Below are positions 34,056 to 42,710 of a stretch of DNA of 43,855 nucleotides, in pieces. The notes under the pieces were generated by a model. The model made no database searches. It worked only from the letters and a program-made list of their open reading frames with translations, and had not been told where the DNA came from. Origin of the DNA: Leeuwenhoekiella parthenopeia (lineage in GTDB: Bacteria > Bacteroidota > Bacteroidia > Flavobacteriales > Flavobacteriaceae); NCBI RefSeq assembly GCF_020782115.1, contig NZ_JAJGMW010000033.1:1-43855 (forward strand). The letters run 5' to 3'. The translations under genes and the position numbers were made by a program. Position 1 is the first letter of the stretch. Every line of letters starts with the position of its first letter.

Positions 34056-34068
34056 TACATTTTTATAT

Positions 34069-34881
34069 ATGTCTCAAAAAACAATCTCTACCTATTTTTT
34101 TACTCGCCTTCTTGATTTCATAAGCCCTTTATGTGATATCAGGAACACTGAAACCTTCAGCGATTTTAAGAATGCTGTTGATTATTATACCTATTATACA
34201 TTTACCATAGATGCCCTAATAGATGGCGAGCTTGACTTTGAGACTTCTTCAAATCCTGCTGATTATAAACTGGTTAAAGCAAATCTTAGGAACACCCGCT
34301 CACTACAAATTCTAACGGGTCTTTTTGGATCGAGTTCTGAGTTTTGGTCTTTGATGGAAAAATACATGAGCACCTATTATTCCGGTTTGGTTGTTGAAAA
34401 ACAGCGTAGTGCAAATGCGTTTGTTCACGACCTAAACAGCTTTAAATCTTATGCTTTGGCCAAACACGCACCCGCATTTGTACCTTCCGGAGGCTTGATT
34501 TTGCTTTTTGATTCTCAGGTAACTCAGGAGCGGCTCGAGCAGTTGCTTACTCCTTTGTTTTACGGTATGCAGATGCTTGACGATATGGAAGATTTTAATC
34601 GCGATACCATTTCAGGACAATTGACCTATTGCATCAGCCGTACTCGAATTTACATTGAGGAAAACCAAATTGAAAACCCAAACAACCTGGAACGCTTTGA
34701 AGAGCGTGTATTTTATATGTCGGGTATTGCCCGGGAGTGCAACGACTTTGCAGAAGCTCAATTTAGACAGGCTCAGGAACTCGCCCGAGAACTTCAGCTA
34801 GACGAGTTAGTTTTATGGATTGATTCGATGTTTCAAATGCTGAAACACAACCAAAATATTATTGACGAGGTAAGTAACTAA
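34069..34881 (+). CDS. Class I isoprenoid-synthase-fold protein, ComQ-like candidate peptide prenyltransferase
   Basis: The product is 270 residues, all helical by sequence. A degenerate first Asp-rich region, DALIDGELD (48-56), and a good second one, YGMQMLDDMEDFNRD (D171, D172, D175), occur about 120 residues apart, as in trans-isoprenyl diphosphate synthases. A third acidic block, CNDFAEAQ (N215, D216, E219), is also seen. Fold-level similarity covers polyprenyl synthases, terpene synthases and ComQ, the Bacillus enzyme that prenylates the ComX pheromone peptide. The gene sits between a precursor-like peptide and a RiPP-type protease, which favours peptide prenylation over lipid synthesis. 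It could instead be a diverged terpene or polyprenyl synthase. Function is inferred. Confidence 0.6.
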   Translation: MSQKTISTYFFTRLLDFISPLCDIRNTETFSDFKNAVDYYTYYTFTIDALIDGELDFETSSNPADYKLVKANLRNTRSLQILTGLFGSSSEFWSLMEKYMSTYYSGLVVEKQRSANAFVHDLNSFKSYALAKHAPAFVPSGGLILLFDSQVTQERLEQLLTPLFYGMQMLDDMEDFNRDTISGQLTYCISRTRIYIEENQIENPNNLERFEERVFYMSGIARECNDFAEAQFRQAQELARELQLDELVLWIDSMFQMLKHNQNIIDEVSN

Positions 34882-34882
34882 T

Positions 34883-36055
34883 ATGTCGGTCTTAAAAGAA
34901 AGCTATTCCCTGTCGCATTACGAAAAGAACTCCTGGGTTTTAGAAAGCCGGGGAATGCATTACATTATTTCGGCTCCTGCAAAAGAACTTTTAGAACTAC
35001 TAAAGGAATCGGAAAGTCTTTCACAAGCTTGCGATGCTTTTAACAACAGATATGGTTACCAGTTTTCTGAAAGTCAATTTTGGGAATTTATCATTAACCG
35101 GCTCGGTTTTACGGGTCTTATAGCGGGTTTTGAACCTGAGGTAGAAAAAGAGCATAAGTTTATTAACCTGCAATTTGTCATATTTAAACCTGCTCTTGCA
35201 GCGCGGCTCGGGAGACCTTTACAGCCTTTATTTAACCAAAGCTTTTTTTATATCACCTTCAGTCTGCTGCTAATACTCGCGATATACAGTTTGTTTACAG
35301 TTTCGTTTCAAAGCCTGGGTTTTTCAGTATTTGCTTTAATGGCTTTGTATCTGGTAACCATAATCCTTCACGAACTGGGTCATATTGCTTCCTGTAGAAA
35401 ATTTACCGGGAAAAACGGTGAGATAGGGGGAGGCCTGTATTTGATTTTTCCGGTACTGTTTTCAAATATCACCGCCTTATGGCAGGCCGGTAAATCTGAG
35501 CGGGTAATTGGTAATCTGGCCGGAGTCTATATGCAGTTGTGGTGTTTGCTGTTTTTCTTTTTACTGCATCAATTTTATCCTGATGTTGTTTTATTTAATC
35601 AAATCGTTTTTATGCTGTCTTTGTACAGTTTGATACAGCTCATTCCATTTATTAGATCTGACGGGTACTGGCTTTTGTCTGATTTAAGCAATACGCCCAA
35701 TCTGCTGTCAAAAGCAAATGAATCCTTGAGAGACTTTTTAAAATCACCATTGGCATATTTTACAAAGGATAAGCGACCTAAGGCAACCTTTTTATTGCTG
35801 TATTCGGTGTTTAACAATGCGCTTATTCTTTATTTTATCACGCTCCAGCTTTTGCGTAACCGGCATGCCCTGCTTCATTTTCCGGAGTATTTGCTCGATG
35901 TGTTAAAGCATTTAATTCAGTTAGAACCGGTGGCTTTTGACTTTAGTTATTTCCCCGTAATTTTATTTTACATCGTAAGCTTTCAAATGCTCAAGCGCAT
36001 TTTTGATTCTGTTTTTAAAACGAAAAAGCAACAGCAGTCTGCTATTATCAAGTAA
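34883..36055 (+). CDS. PqqD-like domain fused to an M50 membrane metalloprotease
   Basis: The product is 390 residues. The first 80 fit a PqqD-like winged helix (RiPP recognition element type): VLESRGMHYIISAPAKELLELL, then FIINRLGFTGLI. The rest is a multi-helix M50 protease, with HELGH (163-167) and a second metal region RSDGYWLLSD (D260). GGLYLIFPVLFSNI and the DGYWLLSDL-x-N-x-PNLL layout match the peptide zinc metalloprotease group (YydH-like) found in RiPP clusters. It starts one base after the isoprenoid-fold gene stop and is followed by a terminator. It would bind the leader, cut it and perhaps release the product through the membrane. Confidence 0.78.
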   Translation: MSVLKESYSLSHYEKNSWVLESRGMHYIISAPAKELLELLKESESLSQACDAFNNRYGYQFSESQFWEFIINRLGFTGLIAGFEPEVEKEHKFINLQFVIFKPALAARLGRPLQPLFNQSFFYITFSLLLILAIYSLFTVSFQSLGFSVFALMALYLVTIILHELGHIASCRKFTGKNGEIGGGLYLIFPVLFSNITALWQAGKSERVIGNLAGVYMQLWCLLFFFLLHQFYPDVVLFNQIVFMLSLYSLIQLIPFIRSDGYWLLSDLSNTPNLLSKANESLRDFLKSPLAYFTKDKRPKATFLLLYSVFNNALILYFITLQLLRNRHALLHFPEYLLDVLKHLIQLEPVAFDFSYFPVILFYIVSFQMLKRIFDSVFKTKKQQQSAIIK

Positions 36056-36067
36056 AATTTTGGCATA

Positions 36068-36109
36068 AAAAGACTCCCTTAAATACCTTAGTATAAAAGG
36101 GAGTCTTTT
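36068..36109. terminator. Bidirectional terminator closing the peptide cluster
   Basis: AAAAGACTCCCTT (36068-36080) pairs perfectly with AAGGGAGTCTTTT (36097-36109). It lies 12 bases after the M50 stop and 17 bases before the end of the converging M16 gene (36127), so it separates the two units. Confidence 0.9.
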
Positions 36110-36126
36110 AAATGATAGCAACCGGT

Positions 36127-38967
36127 TTACTCGGTTTCTTCAGGCATTAATACACCCATAAAATAGTTATCATCCAGATATTTGTTTGCAACTTCCTGAA
36201 GTTCTTCTGCAGTAAGCGCCTGTACACGTTCTTCAAAACTCATCATCATGGCGATGTCTTTATCTTCCTCATCGCTATCCTGTAAGGCCGCAAGCCAGAA
36301 GCTGTTTTTCTGCATCTCGTCTTTACGTTCCTGAAGATAAGTTTCTTTAACTTTTGCAAGATCTTCTGCAGTAGGACCGTTTTCTTTAAGTTTTTCTACT
36401 TCAGCAAGTGCAGCTTCTGTAAGTTTTTCAACATTATCAGGTCCGCAGGGGAAACTGATGCTGAATGTTGCATTTCCGTAAGGGTATTTACGTATACCGC
36501 CGTTTGCACCTACACCATAAACACCGCCTATTTCTTCACGCAACTGCTCGATAAGCTTAATAGTTAGCACTTCGCCTAAAGCATCCAGTTCAAGAGCTTC
36601 GTCTGCATCGTAAGTAGTTTCTTCAACCCAAACAATCTGCACCTGGCTCTTAGGGTCTGTACCTTTGTTAACTACCACTTTTTGCTGCTCATCTTTCGGT
36701 CTGAAATCAGATACCTCAAAAGTTTCATTACTGTTTTTACCCGGTAGGCTACCGATGTACATTTTTGCAAACTCTTTAAGTTGAGCCTCATCAATATTGC
36801 CTACAAAATAGAAATTGAAATCCCCTGCGTCTGCAAAACGCTCCTGATATTTGGCATACGCCAAATCGTAATCTGCTTCATCGAGTTTTTCAGGAGTTGG
36901 GAAGCCATTGTATCTGGGATTGCCCTCGTTACGAATTTTTCCAATTTCGTTTTGATAGTAGAAATTAGGATTAGCCATCAGGTTACCTAAGAAGCTTTTT
37001 TGCTTGGTGATAAACGAGTTGTAGGCTTCCTCATCTTTATTTAGATCGGTAAAATACAGATAGACTTCCTGAAAAAGGGTTTCCAAATCCTTTGGCGCAG
37101 CCTGACCTCTGAAACCTTCGGTAGTAGAGGAGATAAAAGGAGATACCTGTACAATTTTCCCACTCATCAGTTTATTCATATCATTGAGTGAAAGACCGCC
37201 AATTCCGGCCTGGGTCAAACCACTATTAGCAAAAGCTGTTGCCAGATAATCCTCATCGGAATACAGACTGGTTCCGCCATAGCTATATGCGCTGAAAAGG
37301 ATTTCATCATTTTTAAAATCGGTGATTTTGTAAGTGATTTTAGCCCCATTGCTCAGGGTAAAGCTTTTAAAATCCAGATCAGCATTTACGTCTTCAGAAA
37401 CAATTTCTCCGGCTTCAGGCTTGGCTTCAAGGAGTTCGCTACGCACGGCCTCGTCTACGTAAGCAATTAATTCTGAATTTTCAACTTCTTCCAATAAAGC
37501 CAGAACTTCAGCTTCCTGTACAGGTTCTAAGCCCTCTTTTTCGGGTCCTGTAAGTATGATTACGCGGTTGTCAGGATGAATAAAATTCTGAATAAGACCA
37601 TTTACATCTTTAAGATCAATCGTTGGCAACACTTTTTGGTAGAAATCATATTCCCATTCGATACCGGGAATAGGCTCTTCCTCCAGAAAATTGTTTACAT
37701 ATTCGCCTACAATACGGCCGCTTTCAATCTTATCGCGGTCTTTATAGGTTTTTTCCATACGTGCCAAAAGTTCTTTTTTAGCACGCTCCAGTTCACCTTC
37801 CTGAAAGCCAAAACGCTTTACACGCTCATTTTCTACGAGAAGGGCCTTTAATCCGTCAAGCTGACCGGTTTCACTGGTGTTTGCCATAGATTGATAGGCG
37901 TTTTTGTCACGGGCATAAGTACCACCGTAGTAGCTGTATCCAAAGATAAAGGGCGGATTGGCTTCATTACGCAATTCATTAAGTCTGTTGTTTAACATGG
38001 TTGAAAACAGACTGCGAACTATTAAATCTTTATAATCCTGAGTTGTTTTTGTGGCCGGACTTTTAAAGGTGTCTTTGTACATCACCTGAACGCGGCTGAA
38101 AGGGGCTTCCGGGTCGGTAGCTACGGTAACAAACGTCTCTTCGTGGTTGGGAAGGTCAAATTCCTCACGTTTAGGAGCATTTTTCTTAGGTTCAATTTTA
38201 CCGAAATGATCCTTAATTTTTTGCTCCAGAGTGGCTACATCGAGATCTCCCACAGCGACTACCGCCATTAAATCGGGGCGGTACCAGTCATTGTAAAACT
38301 TCCGAATGGTTTCATAATCAAAGTTTTCTAAAACCTCTTTTTTACCAATGGGTAAACGCTCGGCATATTTTGAACCGTAAAGCATTTTAGGTAAATACTC
38401 CTGAAGCATACGCTTGTCAGGTCCTAAGCCCAGACGGTATTCTTCAAGTACCACGCCGCGTTCGCCGTCAATGGCTTCTTCAGTAAGGGTCGTGTTGTGC
38501 GCCCAATCTTCCAGAATTTGAAATCCTTTTTCCAACTTTTCAGGATCATCACTGGGGATGGGTAAGATGTATACCGTTTCGTCAAAACTGGTGTAGGCGT
38601 TAAGGTCAGCACCAAATTTAACACCGATGCTTTGCAGGTAATCTACCAGTTCATTTTTCTGAAAATTGGTTGTACCGTTAAAGTTCATATGCTCCATAAA
38701 ATGCGCCAGACCCTGCTGATTATCATTTTCGAGAATGGAACCTGCATTGACAACCAGACGTAGTTCTACTTTGTCTTCGGGCTTGCCGTTGTTGCGAATG
38801 TAATAGGTGAGGCCGTTATCGAGCTTTCCTATTTTTACATTGGGATCTGTTGGGATCTGACCTTGCGGAATGTTTGCCGAATTGGCTTTGCTCTCCACAT
38901 TTTGAGCTTGTACCGTTCCCAGAAGAAACAGACAGAGGCCAAAAATCCAAAAATTGTGCTTTTTCAT
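36127..38967 (-). CDS. M16-family zinc metalloprotease, two-domain (pitrilysin-like)
   Basis: The product is 946 residues with a Sec signal peptide (about 1-21, GTVQAQ). The inverted zinc motif HFMEH (89-93) and the third ligand region ERGVVLEEYR lie in the first active M16 domain. The second half is the paired inactive M16C-like half (FYFVGNIDEAQLKEFA). It probably degrades or trims peptides in the periplasm. Convergent with the peptide cluster but separated by a bidirectional terminator, so I do not count it as part of that system. Confidence 0.93.
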   Translation of the reverse strand: MKKHNFWIFGLCLFLLGTVQAQNVESKANSANIPQGQIPTDPNVKIGKLDNGLTYYIRNNGKPEDKVELRLVVNAGSILENDNQQGLAHFMEHMNFNGTTNFQKNELVDYLQSIGVKFGADLNAYTSFDETVYILPIPSDDPEKLEKGFQILEDWAHNTTLTEEAIDGERGVVLEEYRLGLGPDKRMLQEYLPKMLYGSKYAERLPIGKKEVLENFDYETIRKFYNDWYRPDLMAVVAVGDLDVATLEQKIKDHFGKIEPKKNAPKREEFDLPNHEETFVTVATDPEAPFSRVQVMYKDTFKSPATKTTQDYKDLIVRSLFSTMLNNRLNELRNEANPPFIFGYSYYGGTYARDKNAYQSMANTSETGQLDGLKALLVENERVKRFGFQEGELERAKKELLARMEKTYKDRDKIESGRIVGEYVNNFLEEEPIPGIEWEYDFYQKVLPTIDLKDVNGLIQNFIHPDNRVIILTGPEKEGLEPVQEAEVLALLEEVENSELIAYVDEAVRSELLEAKPEAGEIVSEDVNADLDFKSFTLSNGAKITYKITDFKNDEILFSAYSYGGTSLYSDEDYLATAFANSGLTQAGIGGLSLNDMNKLMSGKIVQVSPFISSTTEGFRGQAAPKDLETLFQEVYLYFTDLNKDEEAYNSFITKQKSFLGNLMANPNFYYQNEIGKIRNEGNPRYNGFPTPEKLDEADYDLAYAKYQERFADAGDFNFYFVGNIDEAQLKEFAKMYIGSLPGKNSNETFEVSDFRPKDEQQKVVVNKGTDPKSQVQIVWVEETTYDADEALELDALGEVLTIKLIEQLREEIGGVYGVGANGGIRKYPYGNATFSISFPCGPDNVEKLTEAALAEVEKLKENGPTAEDLAKVKETYLQERKDEMQKNSFWLAALQDSDEEDKDIAMMMSFEERVQALTAEELQEVANKYLDDNYFMGVLMPEETE

Positions 38968-38997
38968 TAATACGTATTTAATGTTAGTGTAAGTAGT

Positions 38998-39011
38998 TGC
39001 CTGAACAGGCA
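38998..39011. repeat. Small inverted repeat upstream of the M16 gene
   Basis: TGCCTG-AA-CAGGCA is a perfect 6-bp-arm repeat 31-44 bases before the start at 38967. It could be an operator or a leader hairpin; no regulator is known. Confidence 0.35.
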
Positions 39012-39101
39012 GTATATAGGGATATTTAAAACTAATAATTTAGTTTTTTAAAAGCCATAAAAAGGGACTTTAATTTCAAAGAAATTTTTCTTCGAAAAGA
39101 T

Positions 39102-39983
39102 TTAGCCCTTGCGCTTAGCCTTAACCATAGCTTCCAGCTGATCCCATAATTCTTCAGGGATGTCTTTGAGGAGGTTGAATTGTCCCGCACCTTCAAGCCA
39201 CTCGCCACCGTCTATGGTCACAACTTCGCCATTGAGATAAGCTGAAAAGTCAGAAACGAGATAAGCTGCCAGATTGGCCAGTTCCTGATGATCGCCTACG
39301 CGACGCAGCGGTACTTTTTTAGACAGATCAAATTTTTCCGCCAGATCTCCCGGAAGCAGTCGTTCCCAGGCGCCTTTGGTAGGGAAGGGGCCGGGTGCAA
39401 TCGCATTAGAGCGTATGCCGTACTTCGCCCATTCTACTGCAAGGGAGCGCGTCATCGCCAGTACACCGGCTTTTGCGGTCGCGCTGGGTACTACATAGGC
39501 TGAACCCGTCCACGCGTAGGTAGTCACGATGTTGAGAATGGTTTTGTTTTTTTCGCCCTTGTCAATCCAGTGTTTACCAAATGCCAGCGTACAGTTTTTA
39601 CTTCCCTTTAATACAATATCAATTATTACATCAAAAGCATTGGCTGAGAGTCGCTCGGTAGGCGAAATGAAATTACCTGCGGCATTATTTAGAAGCACGT
39701 CAACACTACCAAAACGTTCTACAACCGCATCCCGCATCGCTTCAACCTGATCGTAGTGGCGTACATCGCATTGCACGGCAAAGCAGGTGCCTCCGGTCTC
39801 ATCCTCAAGTTCCTGAGCGGTTTTTTTAAGTTTATCGAGATCTCTGGAGGTAATTGCCACGTTGGCTCCGAGTTCCAGAAAGTATTTGGTCATTGATTTT
39901 CCCAGACCACTGCCACCACCGGTGACTACAATAGTTTTTCCTTTAAGCGCATCGTCGCGCAGCATTTTATCGGTGTAATTCAT
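39102..39983 (-). CDS. DECR1-like 2,4-dienoyl-CoA reductase (SDR)
   Basis: The product is 293 residues. The SDR nucleotide loop is GGGSGLG (about 22-28). The sequence matches mitochondrial 2,4-dienoyl-CoA reductase (DECR1) closely: NAAGNFISPTERLS, TTYAWTGSAYVVPSATAKAG, APGPFPTKGAWERL and VTIDGGEWL. In DECR1 the catalytic Tyr comes from the TTYA motif rather than from YxxxK, and here too a Ser replaces the usual Tyr position while TTYA is kept. It would reduce dienoyl-CoA during beta-oxidation of unsaturated fatty acids. It is a lone gene. Confidence 0.85.
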   Translation of the reverse strand: MNYTDKMLRDDALKGKTIVVTGGGSGLGKSMTKYFLELGANVAITSRDLDKLKKTAQELEDETGGTCFAVQCDVRHYDQVEAMRDAVVERFGSVDVLLNNAAGNFISPTERLSANAFDVIIDIVLKGSKNCTLAFGKHWIDKGEKNKTILNIVTTYAWTGSAYVVPSATAKAGVLAMTRSLAVEWAKYGIRSNAIAPGPFPTKGAWERLLPGDLAEKFDLSKKVPLRRVGDHQELANLAAYLVSDFSAYLNGEVVTIDGGEWLEGAGQFNLLKDIPEELWDQLEAMVKAKRKG

Positions 39984-40068
39984 AAGAGTTTCGTGTAATT
40001 CGTATTGCTTTTTTTAAATGTACATTTTTCAGCAAACGATTCAATCACCAAATCCTATTTTTTCTAAA

Positions 40069-42324
40069 CTACTGGTACTTCTTTAGGATTTTTGGTAACT
40101 CAAAATCAAACGCATACATTTTAAAATCAGCATCAACCACATTGCCAACTTTGTCTAAAACAATGTATTGAGGAATTCCATTAAAACTGAATATATCCCT
40201 GAAACGGTGATAGGTGCTCTGATCTACCCGATACACATGTTCCAGCTCCTGTTCAGCGATAAATTTATCATAGGTTTTCTGGGGGGACTGGGATTCATCG
40301 GTGATAAAGACAAATTCAAAAACAGGATTGTCTTTATACTTTTTACGGGTTTCTTTCATATGTTTAATGGTTGCCACGCAGGGGCCGCAAGAAGTAGCCC
40401 AAAAATCAACAAACAGGATTTTCCCTTTAAATTTGTCTGTAATCTTACGAAAGGCCGTGGTACCCTTACCTTCGGGAAGTACTAGGGTATTTTCTTTAAA
40501 GACTTCGGATGCAGGTAGATCTCCATCAACCAGCTCTTCGTTATCGGACACTTGAGGATAGATCTGGTCATACATACGCTGTCCTTCAGCTTTTAAAAAT
40601 GGGTTATCTATGTCTTTTTTAAGGTTCGTCCAGACCAGCTCTGAAGTTTCTTTTCCCCAGAAATCAAACTGAAATTTTAAACTTCGTACTTTAATAATAT
40701 CACTTGCCAGACCCTTTTCAACACCAAAAAAATTCACAAGCAGGCTGTCTTTTTGCTTCCATTTTTCCAGTTCAATTGGTGCTTTATCTTTTGGGAGGGG
40801 CTCTGTGTATTTTTTACTAAAATTCTGTAACTCCACAAAGTATTTTTCATTAAACTCATCAGATAGCTGTCTGCGTTCTAAAGAGTCTAGTTTTGAAGCT
40901 TCATCTTCAGACAGTGGTTTTAAAAGTTCCTTAAATTTATTTTCCAAAAGAATTCCTTCTTCGTCAAAGTACTCCTGCAAGGTTTTTTCAGATTGACGAT
41001 ATTTGGCCCTTGAAGAATTACGGTCTACTTCCTGAAGCGGATCTGCATATTCCAGGCGGTTTATTAAAATTTTAAATTGATTCGTTGCTAAAGCGGCGGG
41101 ATCATTAACCAGCAATAAATCTTGCATATCTTCATAAAACGAGTCTGGAATTTCGGTATTTGAAACTAAAAGAGTTGAGTCTTTTCTTTTTTCAGAAGCC
41201 CTATCGCTTACAAAATCTAGCAAATTTGTACTTGTAATCATTTTAACATCAGCCTGAAGGAGTTCCTGTGCCTTGGGCGAAATATTTTTTTCCAGTATAT
41301 ACTGGTTCAATCTATCCCTATTATTTTCGTAAGTTGCTATTAATGAATCCTTGAATACCAACGGCTCAATGGTAGTTGTCATTTTTAAATATTCTTCATA
41401 TTCCTTTCTATTGTTGTACTTCGCCTTGTTTATATCAAATTGACTTAACTCTTCATTTATCTGAGCTAGTGGACCATAGTATTCCACGTTTTCCAATTCG
41501 TAACGACGGTCACGATAACGATCTGCGAGTAAAAACTCTTCCCAATCTATTATAAGCCCCAGGGTAGTGCCGGGTTCCAGATAAATGGTAAAATTTTTCT
41601 TATAAATTACAAAAAAGGTCTCTGTGGGATGTACCAAAGGTATTTCGGCTTCAAATCGTCCATCAGGAGCGATTTCTATTACAGTGGGATATTCTTCCCG
41701 GGTAAGCTCGTTACCGATGTAAATCATACCGGTTTCAAAACCCAGTCTGGGATCATAACCTTTGATATAACCTACAACACGCCCCATTTTTCGACTGAAA
41801 AAGCTATCAGAATCAAAACTTTCTAATGCCGGGTCAGATTTTGCTACCTCTTGCTTCAGCCAGGTCATCACCTCTGATGGTACTTCTTTACGAGTTTGGG
41901 AATCTGTTTGTATAAGAGAAATTCCAAAAATAGTCTTGGAAGCATCCACATAATCGATTTTTTGAGTGGAAAGTGGAAGCGGTTCAAAAATGAGTTCTGT
42001 GAATTGTTCGCCAGACTCTGGTGTCCAGAGTTTTTCATCAAATTGAGCACCTATCACTTCTTTGATCCTGTACTTTTTATCGGTAGCTACATCCCTCAGA
42101 TACGTGTCTTTGGTAAAGTTGACCCACCAACCGGGAATAAATTTAGAATGAATGGTGACTCGGGTTTCTTCAGGAGTCCTTTCTATTCGGCTTACATGCG
42201 TGATTCCGCTCGTTGTAACTTCATAAGAAGGATTATCAATTACTTGTGTGGTCTTCTGTGCATTGCAAAAACTTGCAAGGCTAAAAACCAGTAAGAATGC
42301 TAAGTTGTAATTGTTGATTTTCAT
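40069..42324 (-). CDS. TlpA-family thioredoxin-like protein with long N-terminal region
   Basis: The product is 751 residues with a signal peptide (about 1-22, FCNAQ). Residues about 610-745 form a TlpA-like thioredoxin domain with WATSCGPC as active site and GIPQYIVLD as cis-Pro loop. The first 600 residues hold beta-rich modules (GYIKGYDPRL..., FEAEIPLVHPTETFFVIYKK) and helical linkers. Such proteins act as thiol-disulfide reductases in the periplasm or on lipids. A second cysteine partner was not identified. It is a lone gene. Confidence 0.85.
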   Translation of the reverse strand: MKINNYNLAFLLVFSLASFCNAQKTTQVIDNPSYEVTTSGITHVSRIERTPEETRVTIHSKFIPGWWVNFTKDTYLRDVATDKKYRIKEVIGAQFDEKLWTPESGEQFTELIFEPLPLSTQKIDYVDASKTIFGISLIQTDSQTRKEVPSEVMTWLKQEVAKSDPALESFDSDSFFSRKMGRVVGYIKGYDPRLGFETGMIYIGNELTREEYPTVIEIAPDGRFEAEIPLVHPTETFFVIYKKNFTIYLEPGTTLGLIIDWEEFLLADRYRDRRYELENVEYYGPLAQINEELSQFDINKAKYNNRKEYEEYLKMTTTIEPLVFKDSLIATYENNRDRLNQYILEKNISPKAQELLQADVKMITSTNLLDFVSDRASEKRKDSTLLVSNTEIPDSFYEDMQDLLLVNDPAALATNQFKILINRLEYADPLQEVDRNSSRAKYRQSEKTLQEYFDEEGILLENKFKELLKPLSEDEASKLDSLERRQLSDEFNEKYFVELQNFSKKYTEPLPKDKAPIELEKWKQKDSLLVNFFGVEKGLASDIIKVRSLKFQFDFWGKETSELVWTNLKKDIDNPFLKAEGQRMYDQIYPQVSDNEELVDGDLPASEVFKENTLVLPEGKGTTAFRKITDKFKGKILFVDFWATSCGPCVATIKHMKETRKKYKDNPVFEFVFITDESQSPQKTYDKFIAEQELEHVYRVDQSTYHRFRDIFSFNGIPQYIVLDKVGNVVDADFKMYAFDFELPKILKKYQ

Positions 42325-42444
42325 GATTGATGAATTTACAGAACAATAAACTTAGTTAAAAAATGAGGCTTACCAGACTATGGTACAGGTATATAGGTTT
42401 AAATGTAACGTTTAAAGAAACATTTGTTACAGCTGAAATTGATG
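42325..42444. other. Short intergenic region
   Basis: It holds the leader of the TlpA-like gene. No clear element is visible. Confidence 0.5.
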
Positions 42445-42702
42445 TTACTCTTCAAAAGTCTTCAATAAAATCTCCATAATCGAAATGGTCGCCTCACTGA
42501 TTTTCGATCCCGGACCAAAAACCGACACGGCACCTGCGTCAAACAGAAACTGATAATCCTTACGCGGAATCACGCCACCCACGATTACCATAATATCTTC
42601 GCGATCCAGTTTTTTAAGTTCTTCAATCACCTGCGGGACTAAGGTTTTATGACCTGCCGCGAGGGAGGAAACGCCCAGGATGTAATGTTTTCTGCGAAGC
42701 GT
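42445..42702 (-). pseudogene. Methylmalonyl-CoA mutase C-terminal relic (B12-binding domain tail)
   Basis: About 85 codons remain, with no start codon and an in-frame TAA at 42703-42705. The readable sequence HYILGVSSLAAGHKTL, VIEELKKLDREDIMVIVGG, IPRKDYQFLFDAGAVSVFGP and an ending LKTFEE is the last part of the cobalamin-binding domain of the large mutase chain (normally about 700 residues). The catalytic barrel and the B12-ligand motif DxHxxG are absent. It is a leftover of deletion or rearrangement. Confidence 0.85.
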
Positions 42703-42710
42703 TTAGCGGG

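Noticed and set aside
34069-34881. Ordinary housekeeping polyprenyl diphosphate synthase (IspA/IspB)
   Set aside because: The first Asp-rich motif is degenerate (DALIDGELD, not DDxxD), it is short, and it lies between a peptide gene and a RiPP-type protease.
36127-38967. M16 protease as the processing enzyme of the peptide cluster
   Set aside because: It is on the opposite strand, ends at a shared bidirectional terminator and is a common housekeeping-type secreted protease; the M50 gene is the better candidate.
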